Shown here: piece after piece, positions 22,789 through 32,294 of the stretch
Layout of the letters: the number at the start of each line of letters is the position of its first letter
How positions within the stretch are numbered: the stretch's first letter is position 1
Assembly (NCBI GenBank): GCA_025980335.1
Contig: JAICXO010000014.1
Coordinates: 1 to 33,956, forward strand
Source of the DNA: Sphingomonas sp.
GTDB taxonomy: Bacteria > Pseudomonadota > Alphaproteobacteria > Sphingomonadales > Sphingomonadaceae
Length of the DNA stretch: 33,956 nucleotides
Direction: 5' to 3'
Translations under genes and position numbers: made by a program
Notes under the pieces: model-generated
Databases searched by the model: none
What the model saw: the letters and a program-made list of their open reading frames with translations, nothing else
What the model was told of the DNA's origin: nothing

Positions 22789-24099
22789 TCATTCGCGGCG
22801 CCAAGTAGTGCCGGCGGCCCCGTCCTCCAAGATGATGCCGTCGGCCTTGAGCTCGTCGCGGATGCGGTCCGCGGTGGCGAAATCGCGGGCCTTCTTCGCA
22901 GCGGCGCGTTCGGCGATGCGGAGATCAATGGCGCCTGCATCCGTGTCGCCCTGGAACCACTGTTCGCTGGTGCGCCCAAGCAGGCCGAGCAGCTGCGCAC
23001 TGGCCTTCAGCGCGCGCGCATCGTCGACCGCCGAAAGCCGCGACAGCGCGAGCGGCGTATTGAGGTCGTCTTCAAGGGCTTCGACGACCCCGGCGTCAAC
23101 CTCGCCCGGTTCCGCATCCGCTGCCTTGCGGTAGAGCCCGTCGAGCGTCGCCTTGGCCTGCGCGACCAACGTGTCCGTCCACGGAAGCGGCTGGCGATAG
23201 TGCGCGGAGAGCAGCGCAAGCCGCAGCGTCTCGCCCCGGTGCCCCTGCGCCAGCAGCTCCGCGGGCGTGACGATGTTGCCGAGCGACTTGGACATTTTCT
23301 CCGCGCCCATGTCGAGGAAGCCGTTGTGGACCCAGAAGCGTGCGAGCGGTACTCCGCCGTGGACGCAGCGGCTCTGCGCGATTTCGTTCTCGTGGTGCGG
23401 GAAGATGAGGTCGAGGCCGCCGCCGTGGATATCGATCGTCTCGCCCAGGTGGCGCTCGATCATCGCCGAGCATTCGACATGCCAGCCGGGACGGCCGCGT
23501 CCCCACGGCGAGTCCCATCCGATCACGCCGTCGGGGCTCGGCTTCCACAGGACGAAGTCCGCCGGGTCGCGCTTGTACGGCGCGACCTCGACGCGCGCGC
23601 CGGCGATCATCTGGTCGCGGTCGCGCTTGCTGAGCGCGCCGTAGTCAGGATCGCTCGGCACCGAGAACAGCACGTGGCCCATCGCCTCGTAGGCGTGCCC
23701 GCCCTCGATCAGCCGCTCGATCATGGCGACCATCGCGCCGATTTCCTTAGTCGCGTGCGGCGCGATGTCTGGTGCGTCAACGCCGAGCGCGCCCATGTCC
23801 TCGAGGTAATGACGCTCGTATCGCTCGGTGATCACCGACGGGTCGACGCCCTCCGCCTGGGCTGCGGCGATGATCTTGTCGTCGACGTCGGTGACGTTCC
23901 GCGCATAGACGAGGCTGTTCTGGCCGAATTCGTGGCGGATCAGCCGCGCCAGCGTGTCGAACACCACTGCGGGCCGCGCGTTGCCGATGTGCGCGCGGCC
24001 GTACACGGTGGGCCCGCACACATACATGGTGATCCGTTGCGGATTGGCGGGGACGAACGGCCGCTTCTGGCGCGCCATGGTGTCGTGGAGGCGGATCAT
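22789..24099 (-). CDS. cysS: Cysteine--tRNA ligase
   Basis: 436 aa from ATG at 24099, overlapping the cvpA stop (ATGA). Class I synthetase signatures are present: HIGNA (HIGH equivalent) near residue 37, KMSKS in the C-terminal half, and zinc ligands in [17 protein letters not shown] and PHHENE. It charges tRNA-Cys with cysteine in the cytoplasm. It is slightly shorter than the 461-aa E. coli enzyme but ends in the normal [20 protein letters not shown] helix. The ORF track's 561-aa version continues into cvpA in another frame and is not the real start. Confidence 0.95.
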   Translation of the reverse strand: MIRLHDTMARQKRPFVPANPQRITMYVCGPTVYGRAHIGNARPAVVFDTLARLIRHEFGQNSLVYARNVTDVDDKIIAAAQAEGVDPSVITERYERHYLEDMGALGVDAPDIAPHATKEIGAMVAMIERLIEGGHAYEAMGHVLFSVPSDPDYGALSKRDRDQMIAGARVEVAPYKRDPADFVLWKPSPDGVIGWDSPWGRGRPGWHVECSAMIERHLGETIDIHGGGLDLIFPHHENEIAQSRCVHGGVPLARFWVHNGFLDMGAEKMSKSLGNIVTPAELLAQGHRGETLRLALLSAHYRQPLPWTDTLVAQAKATLDGLYRKAADAEPGEVDAGVVEALEDDLNTPLALSRLSAVDDARALKASAQLLGLLGRTSEQWFQGDTDAGAIDLRIAERAAAKKARDFATADRIRDELKADGIILEDGAAGTTWRRE

Positions 24100-24617
24100 T
24101 CGGATTCCACCGGCGGCTTGCCGCGACGCGCTTCGACCCAGTCGACGATCGAACGGCCGCTGGCGTTGAGCAGCGGGTAGGTATGCGACCTGGTCATCCA
24201 CTGCGGCCGGTCGGCCTGCGGGCCATAGACCATGTCGGTCGCAAGGTTCGCCAGCAGGAAGAAGAGGGTCGCTCCGAGCAGGCCCTTGAGCATCCCGAAC
24301 CCCGCCCCGAGCACGCGATCGAAGGGGCCGAGCACCGCGTGGCGCCGGGTCCTTCCTCCGAGCGAGCGGGCGAGCAGCTTCACCAGCAGGAAGCTCGGCA
24401 CGAACAGCAGCGCGAAGGCGAGCACTGCGCCGGCGGCCGGGCTGGTGTGAAACTGGTTCTCGAGCCCGCTCCACAGCTGCGTGTGGAACAGCTTGAGCAT
24501 CGCGATGCCGACGATCCAGGCGAGGATCGAGATCACCTCATGCACGAAGCCGCGCACGAAGCCGATAGCTGCGCCGCCGATCAGCAGCAGGAAGACGAAG
24601 ACGTCGAGCGCGGTCAT
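24096..24617 (-). CDS. cvpA: CvpA family membrane protein
   Basis: 173 aa with four hydrophobic segments, beginning [27 protein letters not shown], the usual CvpA/colicin V production pattern (a short first helix, then GFxRGF). The family affects envelope integrity and was first tied to colicin V export; the molecular role is unknown. In many alphaproteobacteria cvpA adjoins radA or purF. Here radA lies ~3 kb away, with an MFS pump, a glycosyltransferase and a toxin-antitoxin locus between them. It is coupled to cysS. Confidence 0.88.
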   Translation of the reverse strand: MTALDVFVFLLLIGGAAIGFVRGFVHEVISILAWIVGIAMLKLFHTQLWSGLENQFHTSPAAGAVLAFALLFVPSFLLVKLLARSLGGRTRRHAVLGPFDRVLGAGFGMLKGLLGATLFFLLANLATDMVYGPQADRPQWMTRSHTYPLLNASGRSIVDWVEARRGKPPVESE

Positions 24618-24657
24618 CGACCGCGCGCTACCTTAGGCCAAGAGCGGATGCCAACAG

Positions 24658-26070
24658 CTAATCGAGGATCGGCCGATAGACCGCGACGCGTCCCGGCGGC
24701 GCGACGTTGAGCCGAAGGAGGCTGATGCCGGCCGCGACCAGTGCAGCGATCGATGCAGCGAACAGCAGGGTCGGGGTGATGTGCACGCCCGCGAGGTGGA
24801 AGGCGACGCCGACGGCGACGGCTCCTGCGGTCTGGCCGAGCAGCCGCGCGGTCGCCAGCATCCCGCCCGCTGCGCCTGAGCGCGGCTTCGGTGCGGCGCT
24901 GACGATCGTCCGGTTGTTCGGCGACTGGAAGATGCCGAACCCGAAGCCGCACAGCGCCATCCGCCAGGCGATGTCGAGGTCGCCCGGCGACGGGCCGAGC
25001 CGCGACAGGAAGAACAGGCCGACGGCGAAAATGGCCAACCCGATGCCGCCGAGCAGCCCCGCATTGACCCGGTCGGCGAGCCGTCCGGCGAACGGAGCCG
25101 CGATTCCGACCGCGATCGGCCACGGAGTCATCAGCAGCCCAGTCGCGAACACGCTTCGCCCGAGAACCGACTGGAACAGGAACGGAATGGCGACATAGGC
25201 CAGCATCTGCGCCGCGAACGAAACCACCGAGGTGCTGATCGACAGCGTGAAGACAGGGATGCGGAGCAGATCGACCGGCATCAGCGGATTCTTCTCTCCA
25301 CGCTCGCGCCAGACGAGTGCTGCGGCTGCGATGAGGCCGGCAAGGATGAGCCCGACGCCCAAGCCAGCCCCTACGCGCGCGAACATCTCGGCGCCGAAGA
25401 CGATGCAGCCCATCATCACGGCGCTGAGGGTCGCCGAAACCCAGTCGAACGGGTGCCCATGCCCGTGCGGGTCCGGCAACGACTTTCGTCCGACGATCAG
25501 CGCGGCGATGCCGACGGGGAGGTTGATGAGGAATAGCCATGGCCATGAGGCGACGCTGAGGATCAACGCCGCAAGCGTCGGGCCGACCGCCGCCGCCACC
25601 GAGATCACCATCGCGTTATAGCCCATGCCGCGCCCCAGCATGTCCGCCGGGTAGGTCGCGCGCACGAGCGCGGCATTCATGCTCATGATGCAGGCAGCGC
25701 CGATCCCCTGGAACACGCGGGCAGCGATCAGCAGGTCCAGCGTTCCGCCCGCCGCGCAGCCGACTGAGCCCAATGTGAACAGTGCGAGCCCGGGGATGTA
25801 GATGCACTTGTAGCCGATCCGGTCGCCAAGCGCGGCGAGCGGCAGCAGCAGCACGGTGATCGTCAGCTGATAGGCATTGATCACCCACACCGAGGCGGCG
25901 GGCGACGCGCCGAGCTGGCGTGCGATCACCGGCAGCGCGACATTGGCGATCGCTCCGTCGAGCACCGCCATGGTGAGCGCGAGCCAGATCCCGACCACCG
26001 ACCAGTAGCGGCGCGGGATCGGCAGCCCGTCCTCGGCCTGGTGCGTGTAATCGGTGCTCTGGAGGTTCAC
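24658..26070 (-). CDS. DHA2-family MFS transporter (EmrB/QacA-like)
   Basis: About 470 aa with many transmembrane helices. Motifs: VLDGAIANVALPVIARQLGAS in the first helix (DHA2 motif D1), GDRIGYKCIYIPGL (motif A) and GPTLAALIL (motif C), all typical of 14-helix proton-driven drug exporters. Substrate unknown. No HlyD/EmrA membrane-fusion partner adjoins it, so it may act alone. The start is uncertain: GTG at 26070 gives a normal cytoplasmic N-terminus, while ATG at 26172 has AAGGG upstream but adds 34 odd residues and leaves only 38 bp to the divergent glycosyltransferase. Confidence 0.85.
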   Translation of the reverse strand: MNLQSTDYTHQAEDGLPIPRRYWSVVGIWLALTMAVLDGAIANVALPVIARQLGASPAASVWVINAYQLTITVLLLPLAALGDRIGYKCIYIPGLALFTLGSVGCAAGGTLDLLIAARVFQGIGAACIMSMNAALVRATYPADMLGRGMGYNAMVISVAAAVGPTLAALILSVASWPWLFLINLPVGIAALIVGRKSLPDPHGHGHPFDWVSATLSAVMMGCIVFGAEMFARVGAGLGVGLILAGLIAAAALVWRERGEKNPLMPVDLLRIPVFTLSISTSVVSFAAQMLAYVAIPFLFQSVLGRSVFATGLLMTPWPIAVGIAAPFAGRLADRVNAGLLGGIGLAIFAVGLFFLSRLGPSPGDLDIAWRMALCGFGFGIFQSPNNRTIVSAAPKPRSGAAGGMLATARLLGQTAGAVAVGVAFHLAGVHITPTLLFAASIAALVAAGISLLRLNVAPPGRVAVYRPILD

Positions 26071-26210
26071 TGCCGCAAGCCCATGGTCGGCATCCCAACG
26101 AACCGCAAGCGTCCCGGATGCGACGGCTGAAACCGCGCGCAGGACGATAAAAATAAAGCTCGCGGTAACCATTCGCCCTTAGCTTCTCCAGCGAGGAAGG
26201 AAGGCGAGAC

Positions 26211-27251
26211 GTGAACCGTCACCCGGGCCGAATTGCGAACGTCGCGCCGGACCACCCGCTCGGCGATCTCGAGCCGCAACTCGTCAAGCGCGGCGTCTTG
26301 CCGCCGCTCCTTTCCGTGGTCGTGCCGGTCAAGGACGAGGAATCTGCCATCGCGCCGTTCGTCGAGCGAGTCTCGGCGGTGCTCGACGGGATCGCGCTCA
26401 ACCAGAGCTGGGAAATCCTGTTCGTCGACGACGGGAGCACCGACGCGACGCTCGCAGCTATCGGCGCCGCCAACATGCGCGAGCGGCGCGTGCGCGCGCT
26501 GTCGCTGTCGCGCAATTTCGGCAAGGAAGCAGCGCTGAGCGCCGGGCTCGATCACGCCCGTGGCCGCGCCGTGATCCCGATGGACGTCGACATGCAGGAC
26601 CCGCCCGAAGTGCTACCGGAGATGGTCGCGAAGTGGCTCGACGGCTATGAGATGGTATTCGGCGTGCGGCGCTCGCGAGGGCGCGACTCGTTCGCCAAGC
26701 GGCTGACCGCCGGGCTCTACTATCGCGCGCATAATGCCGTCTCGGCCGACAAAATCCCGGAGAATGCCGGCGATTTCCGGTTGCTCGACCGCAAGGTGGT
26801 CGAGGTCATCCGCAAGCTCCCCGAGCGCAACCGCTTCATGAAGGGCCTGTTCGCCTGGGCCGGGTTCAAGCAGGTCGCAGTCGAATACGATCGCGTCGAG
26901 CGGACAAGCGGCAGGAGCAAGTTCAATTACTGGAAGCTGTGGACTCTGGCGATCGACGGGATCACCTCGGCGTCGACCGTGCCGCTGCGCATCTGGAGCT
27001 ATGTCGGCGCGTTCGTCGCGTTGTTCGCGATCGCCTACGCAAGCTTTCTCGCCGCGAGCACGATGGTCTTCGGCAATCCGGTCCCCGGCTATGCATCGAT
27101 CATGGTGTCGGTGCTGTTCCTCGGCGGAATCCAGCTGATCTCATTGGGCGTACTCGGCGAATATGTCGGCCGAATCCTCACCGAGACCAAGCAGCGCCCG
27201 CTGTACGTCGTGCGCGACACGGTCGGAATCGAATCTCAGGTGGTGCGCTGA
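26211..27251 (+). CDS. Family 2 glycosyltransferase, membrane-anchored (GtrB/DPM1-like)
   Basis: 346 aa from GTG (AAGG ~6 nt upstream). The GT2 catalytic domain has SVVVPVKDEE, ILFVDDGSTDAT and MDVDMQDPPE (the DxD-type metal site), then ERNRFMKGLFAWAGF and RxxGRSKFNYWKL. Two C-terminal transmembrane helices follow. This architecture is that of polyprenyl-phosphate glucosyl/mannosyl/L-Ara4FN transferases (GtrB, DPM, ArnC), which load a sugar onto undecaprenyl phosphate at the inner membrane. No flippase (GtrA-like) or acceptor glycosyltransferase is adjacent, so the final product is unknown. It is divergent from the MFS gene. Confidence 0.9.
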   Translation: MNRHPGRIANVAPDHPLGDLEPQLVKRGVLPPLLSVVVPVKDEESAIAPFVERVSAVLDGIALNQSWEILFVDDGSTDATLAAIGAANMRERRVRALSLSRNFGKEAALSAGLDHARGRAVIPMDVDMQDPPEVLPEMVAKWLDGYEMVFGVRRSRGRDSFAKRLTAGLYYRAHNAVSADKIPENAGDFRLLDRKVVEVIRKLPERNRFMKGLFAWAGFKQVAVEYDRVERTSGRSKFNYWKLWTLAIDGITSASTVPLRIWSYVGAFVALFAIAYASFLAASTMVFGNPVPGYASIMVSVLFLGGIQLISLGVLGEYVGRILTETKQRPLYVVRDTVGIESQVVR

Positions 27252-27254
27252 TCG

Positions 27255-27535
27255 TCAGACCAGCGATGTCCAGTCACTTCGCTCATGGGCAATTCGCAAC
27301 AGAACGACCTCGTCGGCGACGATGCTGTAGAGCAGCACATATGGACGAAGCGCCTTCTTCCGTACGCCCGGCGAGGTCACAATCGGCGACCACGCTCCGG
27401 GAGGGCGCCGATAGACCGCGCAGCAGCTCTCAACCCCCGAACGGTCAGCCTCGCACGTTGAGGGTCAACTTCAGCAATTCTATCGCCGATGCGTTCCAGG
27501 TCGGCTTCGGCTGAGCCCGTGAAACGAACCCTCAC
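27255..27535 (-). pseudogene. ParE/RelE-family toxin, frameshifted
   Basis: From GTG at 27535 (overlapping the antitoxin stop as GTGA) the frame reads RVRFTGSAEADLERIGDRIA like a ParE toxin, but ends at a TGA at 27377-27379 after 52 aa. In another frame the sequence continues at once as VTSPGVRKKALRPYVLLYSI, then LLRIAHERSDW, the expected C-terminal half, to a TGA at 27255-27257. The full span is 281 nt, one short of a 94-codon gene, so a single-base deletion near 27380-27390 explains it. Either the toxin is inactivated or the base is a sequencing error. A GTG at the break overlaps the TGA, so reinitiation to give a split product is conceivable but unlikely. Confidence 0.8.
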
Positions 27536-27714
27536 CCGGCGCGGCGGGTCATTGCCGCGTACTTCGCCTCGAGCCGATCGAAGACCTCATCGGCATCCTT
27601 GAGCCGGCCCGCCGCGATGTCATCGAAACCCCTCTGGATTTCGGCATCGAACTTCGCCCAGATCTCCCGCTCTTGCGGAGTCATTTCCTCTCGCGGCTTG
27701 GGCTTGGCGGTCAT
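27532..27714 (-). CDS. Type II antitoxin, ParD/RelB-like
   Basis: 60 aa. It is highly charged; residues ~12-35 form an amphipathic helix (TPQEREIWAKFDAEIQRGFDD), then IAAGRLKDADEVFDRLEAKY, the C-terminal pattern of antitoxins paired with ParE/RelE toxins, which normally wraps the toxin. The N-terminal DNA-binding part is very short. The frame is intact and its stop overlaps the start of the frameshifted toxin. The order antitoxin then toxin is usual. Autoregulation is expected for the family but no operator is evident. radA ends 58 bp upstream, on the same strand. Confidence 0.75.
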   Translation of the reverse strand: MTAKPKPREEMTPQEREIWAKFDAEIQRGFDDIAAGRLKDADEVFDRLEAKYAAMTRRAG

Positions 27715-27772
27715 GGCGCGCTCCTACGGTACGGAACCAAAGATAAGTGCTTCCGTGGCTCATAGAAAGCGT

Positions 27773-29140
27773 TCACCGTCCAAACAGCTGATCAACGAGC
27801 TGGCGCAGGTTTACGAACTCCGCGACGCGGAGGCCCTCCGCGCCTTTGATGCCCTTGGGCACCCACGCTGTTTCGAACCCGAGCTTGGCCGATTCCTTCA
27901 ATCTGAGTCCGGCATGAGCGACCGGTCGGACTTCGCCCGACAGCGCGATTTCGCCGAGTACCACGGCTTCGGATCGGACGGGCCGCTCGGACATCGCCGA
28001 TACTAAAGCCGCTGCAACCGCCAGATCGGCGGCGGGATCGCTCAGCCGATAACCACCCGCGACGTTGAGATAGACCTCCGCCGTTGCGAAGCTTAGGCCG
28101 CAGCGGGCCTCGAGCACGGCGAGGATCATCGCCAGCCGGCCGCTGTCCCAGCCGACCGCCGCCCGGCGCGGCGTTGCGCCGCTTGCCAGCCGCACCGTCA
28201 GCGCCTGGATTTCGACCAGCACCGGGCGCGAGCCCTCCATCGCCGGAAAGACGCTGGTTCCGCTGACCGGCTCCCCCCGGTGCGTCAGGAACAAGGTCGA
28301 GGGGTTCGGCACCTCCGTCAGCCCCGCCCCTTCCATCGCGAAAACGCCGATCTCGTCGGTGCCGCCGAATCGGTTCTTCATCGCGCGCAGGATGCGGTAC
28401 TGGTGGCTGCGCTCGCCTTCGAAGCTCAGCACCGTATCGACCATGTGCTCGAGCACGCGCGGGCCGGCGATGGTGCCGTCCTTGGTGACATGACCGACCA
28501 GCACGACCGCAGTCCCGTGCTCCTTGGCAAACCGCACCAGCTCCTGCGCGGAGGCGCGCACCTGGCTGACCGTACCGGGAGCGCCTTCGATCAGGTCCGA
28601 GTGCATGGTCTGGATCGAGTCGATGACGAGCAGCGCGGGCGGCTCGCCCTCACCCATCGTGGTCAGAATGTCGCGCACCGAGGTCGCCGCCGCCAGCCGC
28701 ACCGGCGCTCCGCCGAGGCCGAGGCGAACCGCACGCAGCCGTACCTGCTCGGCCGATTCCTCGCCCGAGACGTAGACGACCTTATGCCCCTCGCTTGCGA
28801 GCCGCGCCGCAACCTGAAGCAAAAGGGTCGATTTGCCGATCCCGGGGTCGCCGCCGACGAGCATCGCCGAGCCCGCGACGATCCCGCCGCCGATCGCGCG
28901 GTCGAACTCGGCGAGCCCGCTCGGCAGCCGCTCCGGAAGCGCAGCGGGCGTTTCCAGTCCGACGAGCGTGATCACGCGCCCGCCGCCTTGCAGATTGTGC
29001 TTGGCCGCGAAGATGCTCGATACCTCCGCCGCTTCCTGGACCAGCGTGTTCCACTCGGCGCAGTCGGCGCATTGGCCCTGCCAGCGGTGCGACACCGACC
29101 CGCACGCCTGGCAGACATATCTGAGCTTCGCTTTGGCCAC
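27773..29140 (-). CDS. radA: DNA repair protein RadA
   Basis: 455 aa, standard length. An N-terminal C4 zinc finger (CQACGSVSHRWQGQCADC) is followed by a RecA-like ATPase with Walker A GGDPGIGKSTLL and Walker B LLVIDSIQTM, the RadA-specific KNRFG motif, and a C-terminal Lon-protease-like domain (VYLNVAGGYRLSDPAADLAVAAALVS). It acts as a hexameric helicase promoting branch migration in homologous recombination. The gene is intact. It is upstream of the toxin-antitoxin locus on the same strand. Confidence 0.96.
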   Translation of the reverse strand: MAKAKLRYVCQACGSVSHRWQGQCADCAEWNTLVQEAAEVSSIFAAKHNLQGGGRVITLVGLETPAALPERLPSGLAEFDRAIGGGIVAGSAMLVGGDPGIGKSTLLLQVAARLASEGHKVVYVSGEESAEQVRLRAVRLGLGGAPVRLAAATSVRDILTTMGEGEPPALLVIDSIQTMHSDLIEGAPGTVSQVRASAQELVRFAKEHGTAVVLVGHVTKDGTIAGPRVLEHMVDTVLSFEGERSHQYRILRAMKNRFGGTDEIGVFAMEGAGLTEVPNPSTLFLTHRGEPVSGTSVFPAMEGSRPVLVEIQALTVRLASGATPRRAAVGWDSGRLAMILAVLEARCGLSFATAEVYLNVAGGYRLSDPAADLAVAAALVSAMSERPVRSEAVVLGEIALSGEVRPVAHAGLRLKESAKLGFETAWVPKGIKGAEGLRVAEFVNLRQLVDQLFGR

Positions 29141-29178
29141 GGCTGCAGCTTATGTGAACAAATAGCGAACGTGAAGAG

Positions 29179-30918
29179 CTAAAAAACCGCCTTCGCCGTC
29201 GGCTCCTTCATCATCGACTGACGCACCAGCGGGATCGGCGGCCCACCGTAGCTGAGGAACTGGTCGTGAAATGCCTTCCACGCCTTTCTGCCACCGCGGG
29301 TCGCGGTCCAGTCGTCGCGCAGCTTCATGATCATCAACTTGCCCATCGTGTAGTTGAGATAGGCCGGGTCATAGGTGCCGCGCGCCGCCTGCTGCTGGGC
29401 ATTGCCCTTGTCCTGATAGCATTGCGTTTCGAACATCTGTTCGGACTGCGCCTGCGTCATGTCGTGCGCATGCATGCCGATTGCCGAGAGGAATCGGCAG
29501 TCGCGCAGAAGCGCGTTGGTGAGCTGACCGATGTGCGTTTCGGGATCGCCGTTCCCGAGGCCGGCGTCCCACATCATCTGCTCGGCATAATGCGCCCAGC
29601 CCTCCGCATAAGCGTAGCCGACGAACAGCCGTCCGAAGAGCGATGGCGAGCGGTTGGCGTGAAGGAACTGGACGAAATGGCCGGGCATCACCTCGTGCAC
29701 CGTCGTGAACAGCAGGTCCGCCTTGCCCGGAATGAAGGCCTCCTGCTCCGCCTTCGGCCATGAGGGGTCGGGCGGCGCGATGTAATAGACCGACGGGATC
29801 CCCTTATCGAACGGCCCCGGCGGATCGATGTAGGCCGAATTCTGCCGGTTGTACGGCGGCGCTTCCTCGACCTTCGCCTCCTCCGTCCCAGGAATGGTAA
29901 CGAGGTCGTGGCTGAGCACGAATTGCTTGAGCATCGGAATCTGTCGGCGAGCGGCGGCTACAGGCCCGCCTTCGGGCTTGTCCGACTGCATCTTCTTCGT
30001 GCAGTCCTGGATCGTCGCGCCCGCGTCGAATTGCGCGCACGCCTGCTTGAGCGCCGCCTGGTTCTTCGCGAGATCGCGTTGGCCGATCGCCTCGAGTTGA
30101 TCGAGCGGGATGTCGACGTCCTCGGTCGTCTGCAGCATCCGCGAGAAGCGGGGGGCGCCGAGCGCGAAGTTGGTGGTCGCGTTCGGCCGCTGGCTTTGCA
30201 TCCACGTCGCGATGTCGCGCATTGCCTTCGATGCCTTCGCGGACGAGGCGGCGAACTGCTGCTGGAGCGCCGGATCGTGAACGCCGGCGAACGCCTGCTT
30301 CGCGTCATTGGCATAGAAATCCGCGAAGCCGTTGAACGCCGCGACGCCGTAATCGATGAAGCTGACCGGCATCGGGGTCTTCAGATTGGCGCGGATGTTT
30401 GCCGCCGCCGCGGGCACGTTGTCGAACATCCGGATGACGGCCTTCATCCGCGTCGGCAGGTCGGCATAGGGCCGCGCCAGATAGACGTTCGGGTCCAGTC
30501 CGTCGCCGACATAATAAGCGGGGTTGGTGTGCGGCTGATCGGCGTCGGTCAGCCAGAACAATTTCCCTTGGGCGACCTTGATCAGATAGTCGCGTTCGAA
30601 CCGCTGCTGGGCATTCAGCTGCGAATCCGGAAAGCTCTGCGCCTTCTTGATCGAAGCGCTGAGAAAATCCGCCTGCCGCTTCAGGCCGGCGTCGCTCCAG
30701 TCGGGCAATTGCCCGTCGAATTCGTGCTTGCCCTGATAGACCGCGAACGACGGGTCGAGCTTGAACCACTGGTCGATGAAGCCGTTGACGAACGCCGTCC
30801 AGCCGGCCGCGGCGGGCTCAGTGGCGCCGTTGCCGGTCGCTTGCTGCGACGTGGTCGACGCCTTGCAACTGCCGAGCGCGAGCGCCGCCGCCGTTGCAAT
30901 CAGCATGGTGCGCGTCAT
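29179..30918 (-). CDS. DUF885 family lipoprotein, putative zinc peptidase
   Basis: 579 aa from ATG at 30918, with AGGAGG 6 nt upstream; the ORF track's longer start adds non-coding residues. The N-terminus is a lipoprotein signal with lipobox LGSC. The body matches DUF885, whose members carry a metallopeptidase-like HExxxGH (HEVMPGH, residues 408-414) and a downstream AEGWAHY glutamate, both present here. Related proteins have been linked to peptide hydrolysis, but most are uncharacterised. It is the second predicted periplasmic metallopeptidase lipoprotein in the window, after the M13 protein. It is divergent from the CPA1 antiporter across 133 bp, where no clear motif is seen. Confidence 0.88.
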   Translation of the reverse strand: MTRTMLIATAAALALGSCKASTTSQQATGNGATEPAAAGWTAFVNGFIDQWFKLDPSFAVYQGKHEFDGQLPDWSDAGLKRQADFLSASIKKAQSFPDSQLNAQQRFERDYLIKVAQGKLFWLTDADQPHTNPAYYVGDGLDPNVYLARPYADLPTRMKAVIRMFDNVPAAAANIRANLKTPMPVSFIDYGVAAFNGFADFYANDAKQAFAGVHDPALQQQFAASSAKASKAMRDIATWMQSQRPNATTNFALGAPRFSRMLQTTEDVDIPLDQLEAIGQRDLAKNQAALKQACAQFDAGATIQDCTKKMQSDKPEGGPVAAARRQIPMLKQFVLSHDLVTIPGTEEAKVEEAPPYNRQNSAYIDPPGPFDKGIPSVYYIAPPDPSWPKAEQEAFIPGKADLLFTTVHEVMPGHFVQFLHANRSPSLFGRLFVGYAYAEGWAHYAEQMMWDAGLGNGDPETHIGQLTNALLRDCRFLSAIGMHAHDMTQAQSEQMFETQCYQDKGNAQQQAARGTYDPAYLNYTMGKLMIMKLRDDWTATRGGRKAWKAFHDQFLSYGGPPIPLVRQSMMKEPTAKAVF

Positions 30919-31051
30919 CGCTCTCCTCCTTTTTGCTGGCGCCCCTCGTCGGCGGCCGTTTGAATTGTCTAGCTCGTGCGGCGAACCGCGCAACTTCCCG
31001 ACCAGCAGCAGCAGGGCAGACCTCGACGGAAAGCCTTGATATGCCGCACTG

Positions 31052-32278
31052 ATGGATGGCATTTCGCTTGCGCCGATCGGCCTGTTGCTCCTCGTCGCCT
31101 GCCTGATCGCGATGATTTCGCGCAAGATCGGGCTGCCGTACAGCGCGGGGCTCGTCGCCGCCGGTCTGCTCATCGCGCTGGTTCCGGAAGGTCCGCAGCT
31201 TCCACTCTCGCGCGACCTCATCTTCAACGTCCTGCTTCCGCCGCTCGTGTTCGAAGCTGCGTTGCAGCTCCCTTGGAAGGAGTTTCGACGCGAGCTGCCG
31301 GTGACTCTTACTCTCGCGCTGATCGGCGTCGGCCTGGCCGCAGCCGTGGTTGCCGCGGGTCTCCATTACGGACTGGCGTGGAGCTGGATCGGCGCGAGCC
31401 TCTTCGCCGTGCTGATCGCAGCAACCGATCCGGTCGCGGTCATCGCCGCATTCAAGGAGATGAACGCCGACAAGCGGCTGTGCATGCTGGTCGAGTCCGA
31501 GAGCCTCCTCAACGACGGCGTTGTCGCGGTCGCGTTCGCGGTGCTCGTCGCGGTGGCCGGCGGCGCTTCCGCCTCGATCGGCAGCGTCGTTCCGGCGTTC
31601 TTGTGGACCCTGTTCGGCGGCGCGCTGATCGGCGCGATCGTCAGCGGCCTCATCCTTCTCCTTGCTGGACGAACCAACGATCATTTGGTCGAGATCACGC
31701 TCACCACGCTGGCGGCCTATGGATCGTTCCTTATCGCCGAGCGGCTGCACGCGTCGGGCGTCCTCGCGTCGCTCACCGCCGGCCTGATCATCGGCAATTT
31801 CGGAAGCATGGGCGCGATCTCCGACAGCGGCCGTCCGCATGTGCTCTCCGCGTGGGAGTTCTTCGCCTTTCTCGCCAATTCGTTCGTCTTCCTGCTGATC
31901 GGAATCCAGCTGGTCGGCGTTCCGATCAGTCGCTTGGGTTGGCTGACGGCAACAGCCGCGATCCTCCTCGTTCTCGTCGGCCGCGCGGTCGCGGTGTACC
32001 CGCTTGCAAACCTGTTCCGCCCGACCAAGCTCAAGGTGCCGTTCGCGTTTCAGAACGTGCTGTTCTGGGGCGGGCTTCGCGGGGCGCTTGCACTCGCCCT
32101 CGCGCTGACGGTTCCCGTCTCGGTGCCCGAGCGCGGCGCCATCATCCTTTGCGCGTTCGTGGTCGTGGCCTTCTCGGTCTTCGTGCAGGGATTGACGATG
32201 CCGTGGCTGGTCGAGCGGCTCGGACTCACCCGCAGCCGTGCGTCGAGGAAAGTTGCCGCTGCACCCGTGCGCCCCTAG
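31052..32278 (+). CDS. CPA1-family Na+/H+ antiporter
   Basis: 408 aa with about 12 transmembrane helices. The ion-binding region ATDPVAVIAAFKE and the following ESESLLNDGVVAVAF are hallmark CPA1 (NhaP/NHE-type) motifs, and a conserved arginine-rich FWGGLRGALALALAL segment is present near the C-terminus. It exports Na+ (or K+) in exchange for H+ for pH and salt homeostasis. There is no long cytoplasmic regulatory tail. No strong Shine-Dalgarno is seen before the ATG. An MFS gene follows within about 16 bp on the same strand, so they may be co-transcribed. Confidence 0.92.
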   Translation: MDGISLAPIGLLLLVACLIAMISRKIGLPYSAGLVAAGLLIALVPEGPQLPLSRDLIFNVLLPPLVFEAALQLPWKEFRRELPVTLTLALIGVGLAAAVVAAGLHYGLAWSWIGASLFAVLIAATDPVAVIAAFKEMNADKRLCMLVESESLLNDGVVAVAFAVLVAVAGGASASIGSVVPAFLWTLFGGALIGAIVSGLILLLAGRTNDHLVEITLTTLAAYGSFLIAERLHASGVLASLTAGLIIGNFGSMGAISDSGRPHVLSAWEFFAFLANSFVFLLIGIQLVGVPISRLGWLTATAAILLVLVGRAVAVYPLANLFRPTKLKVPFAFQNVLFWGGLRGALALALALTVPVSVPERGAIILCAFVVVAFSVFVQGLTMPWLVERLGLTRSRASRKVAAAPVRP

Positions 32279-32294
32279 TCACCGCCGGGTGAGC

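Noticed and set aside
30818-31840. 340-aa minus-strand ORF over the DUF885 start and the CPA1 antiporter
   Set aside because: Charged low-complexity shadow; the antiporter frame on the plus strand is unmistakable.
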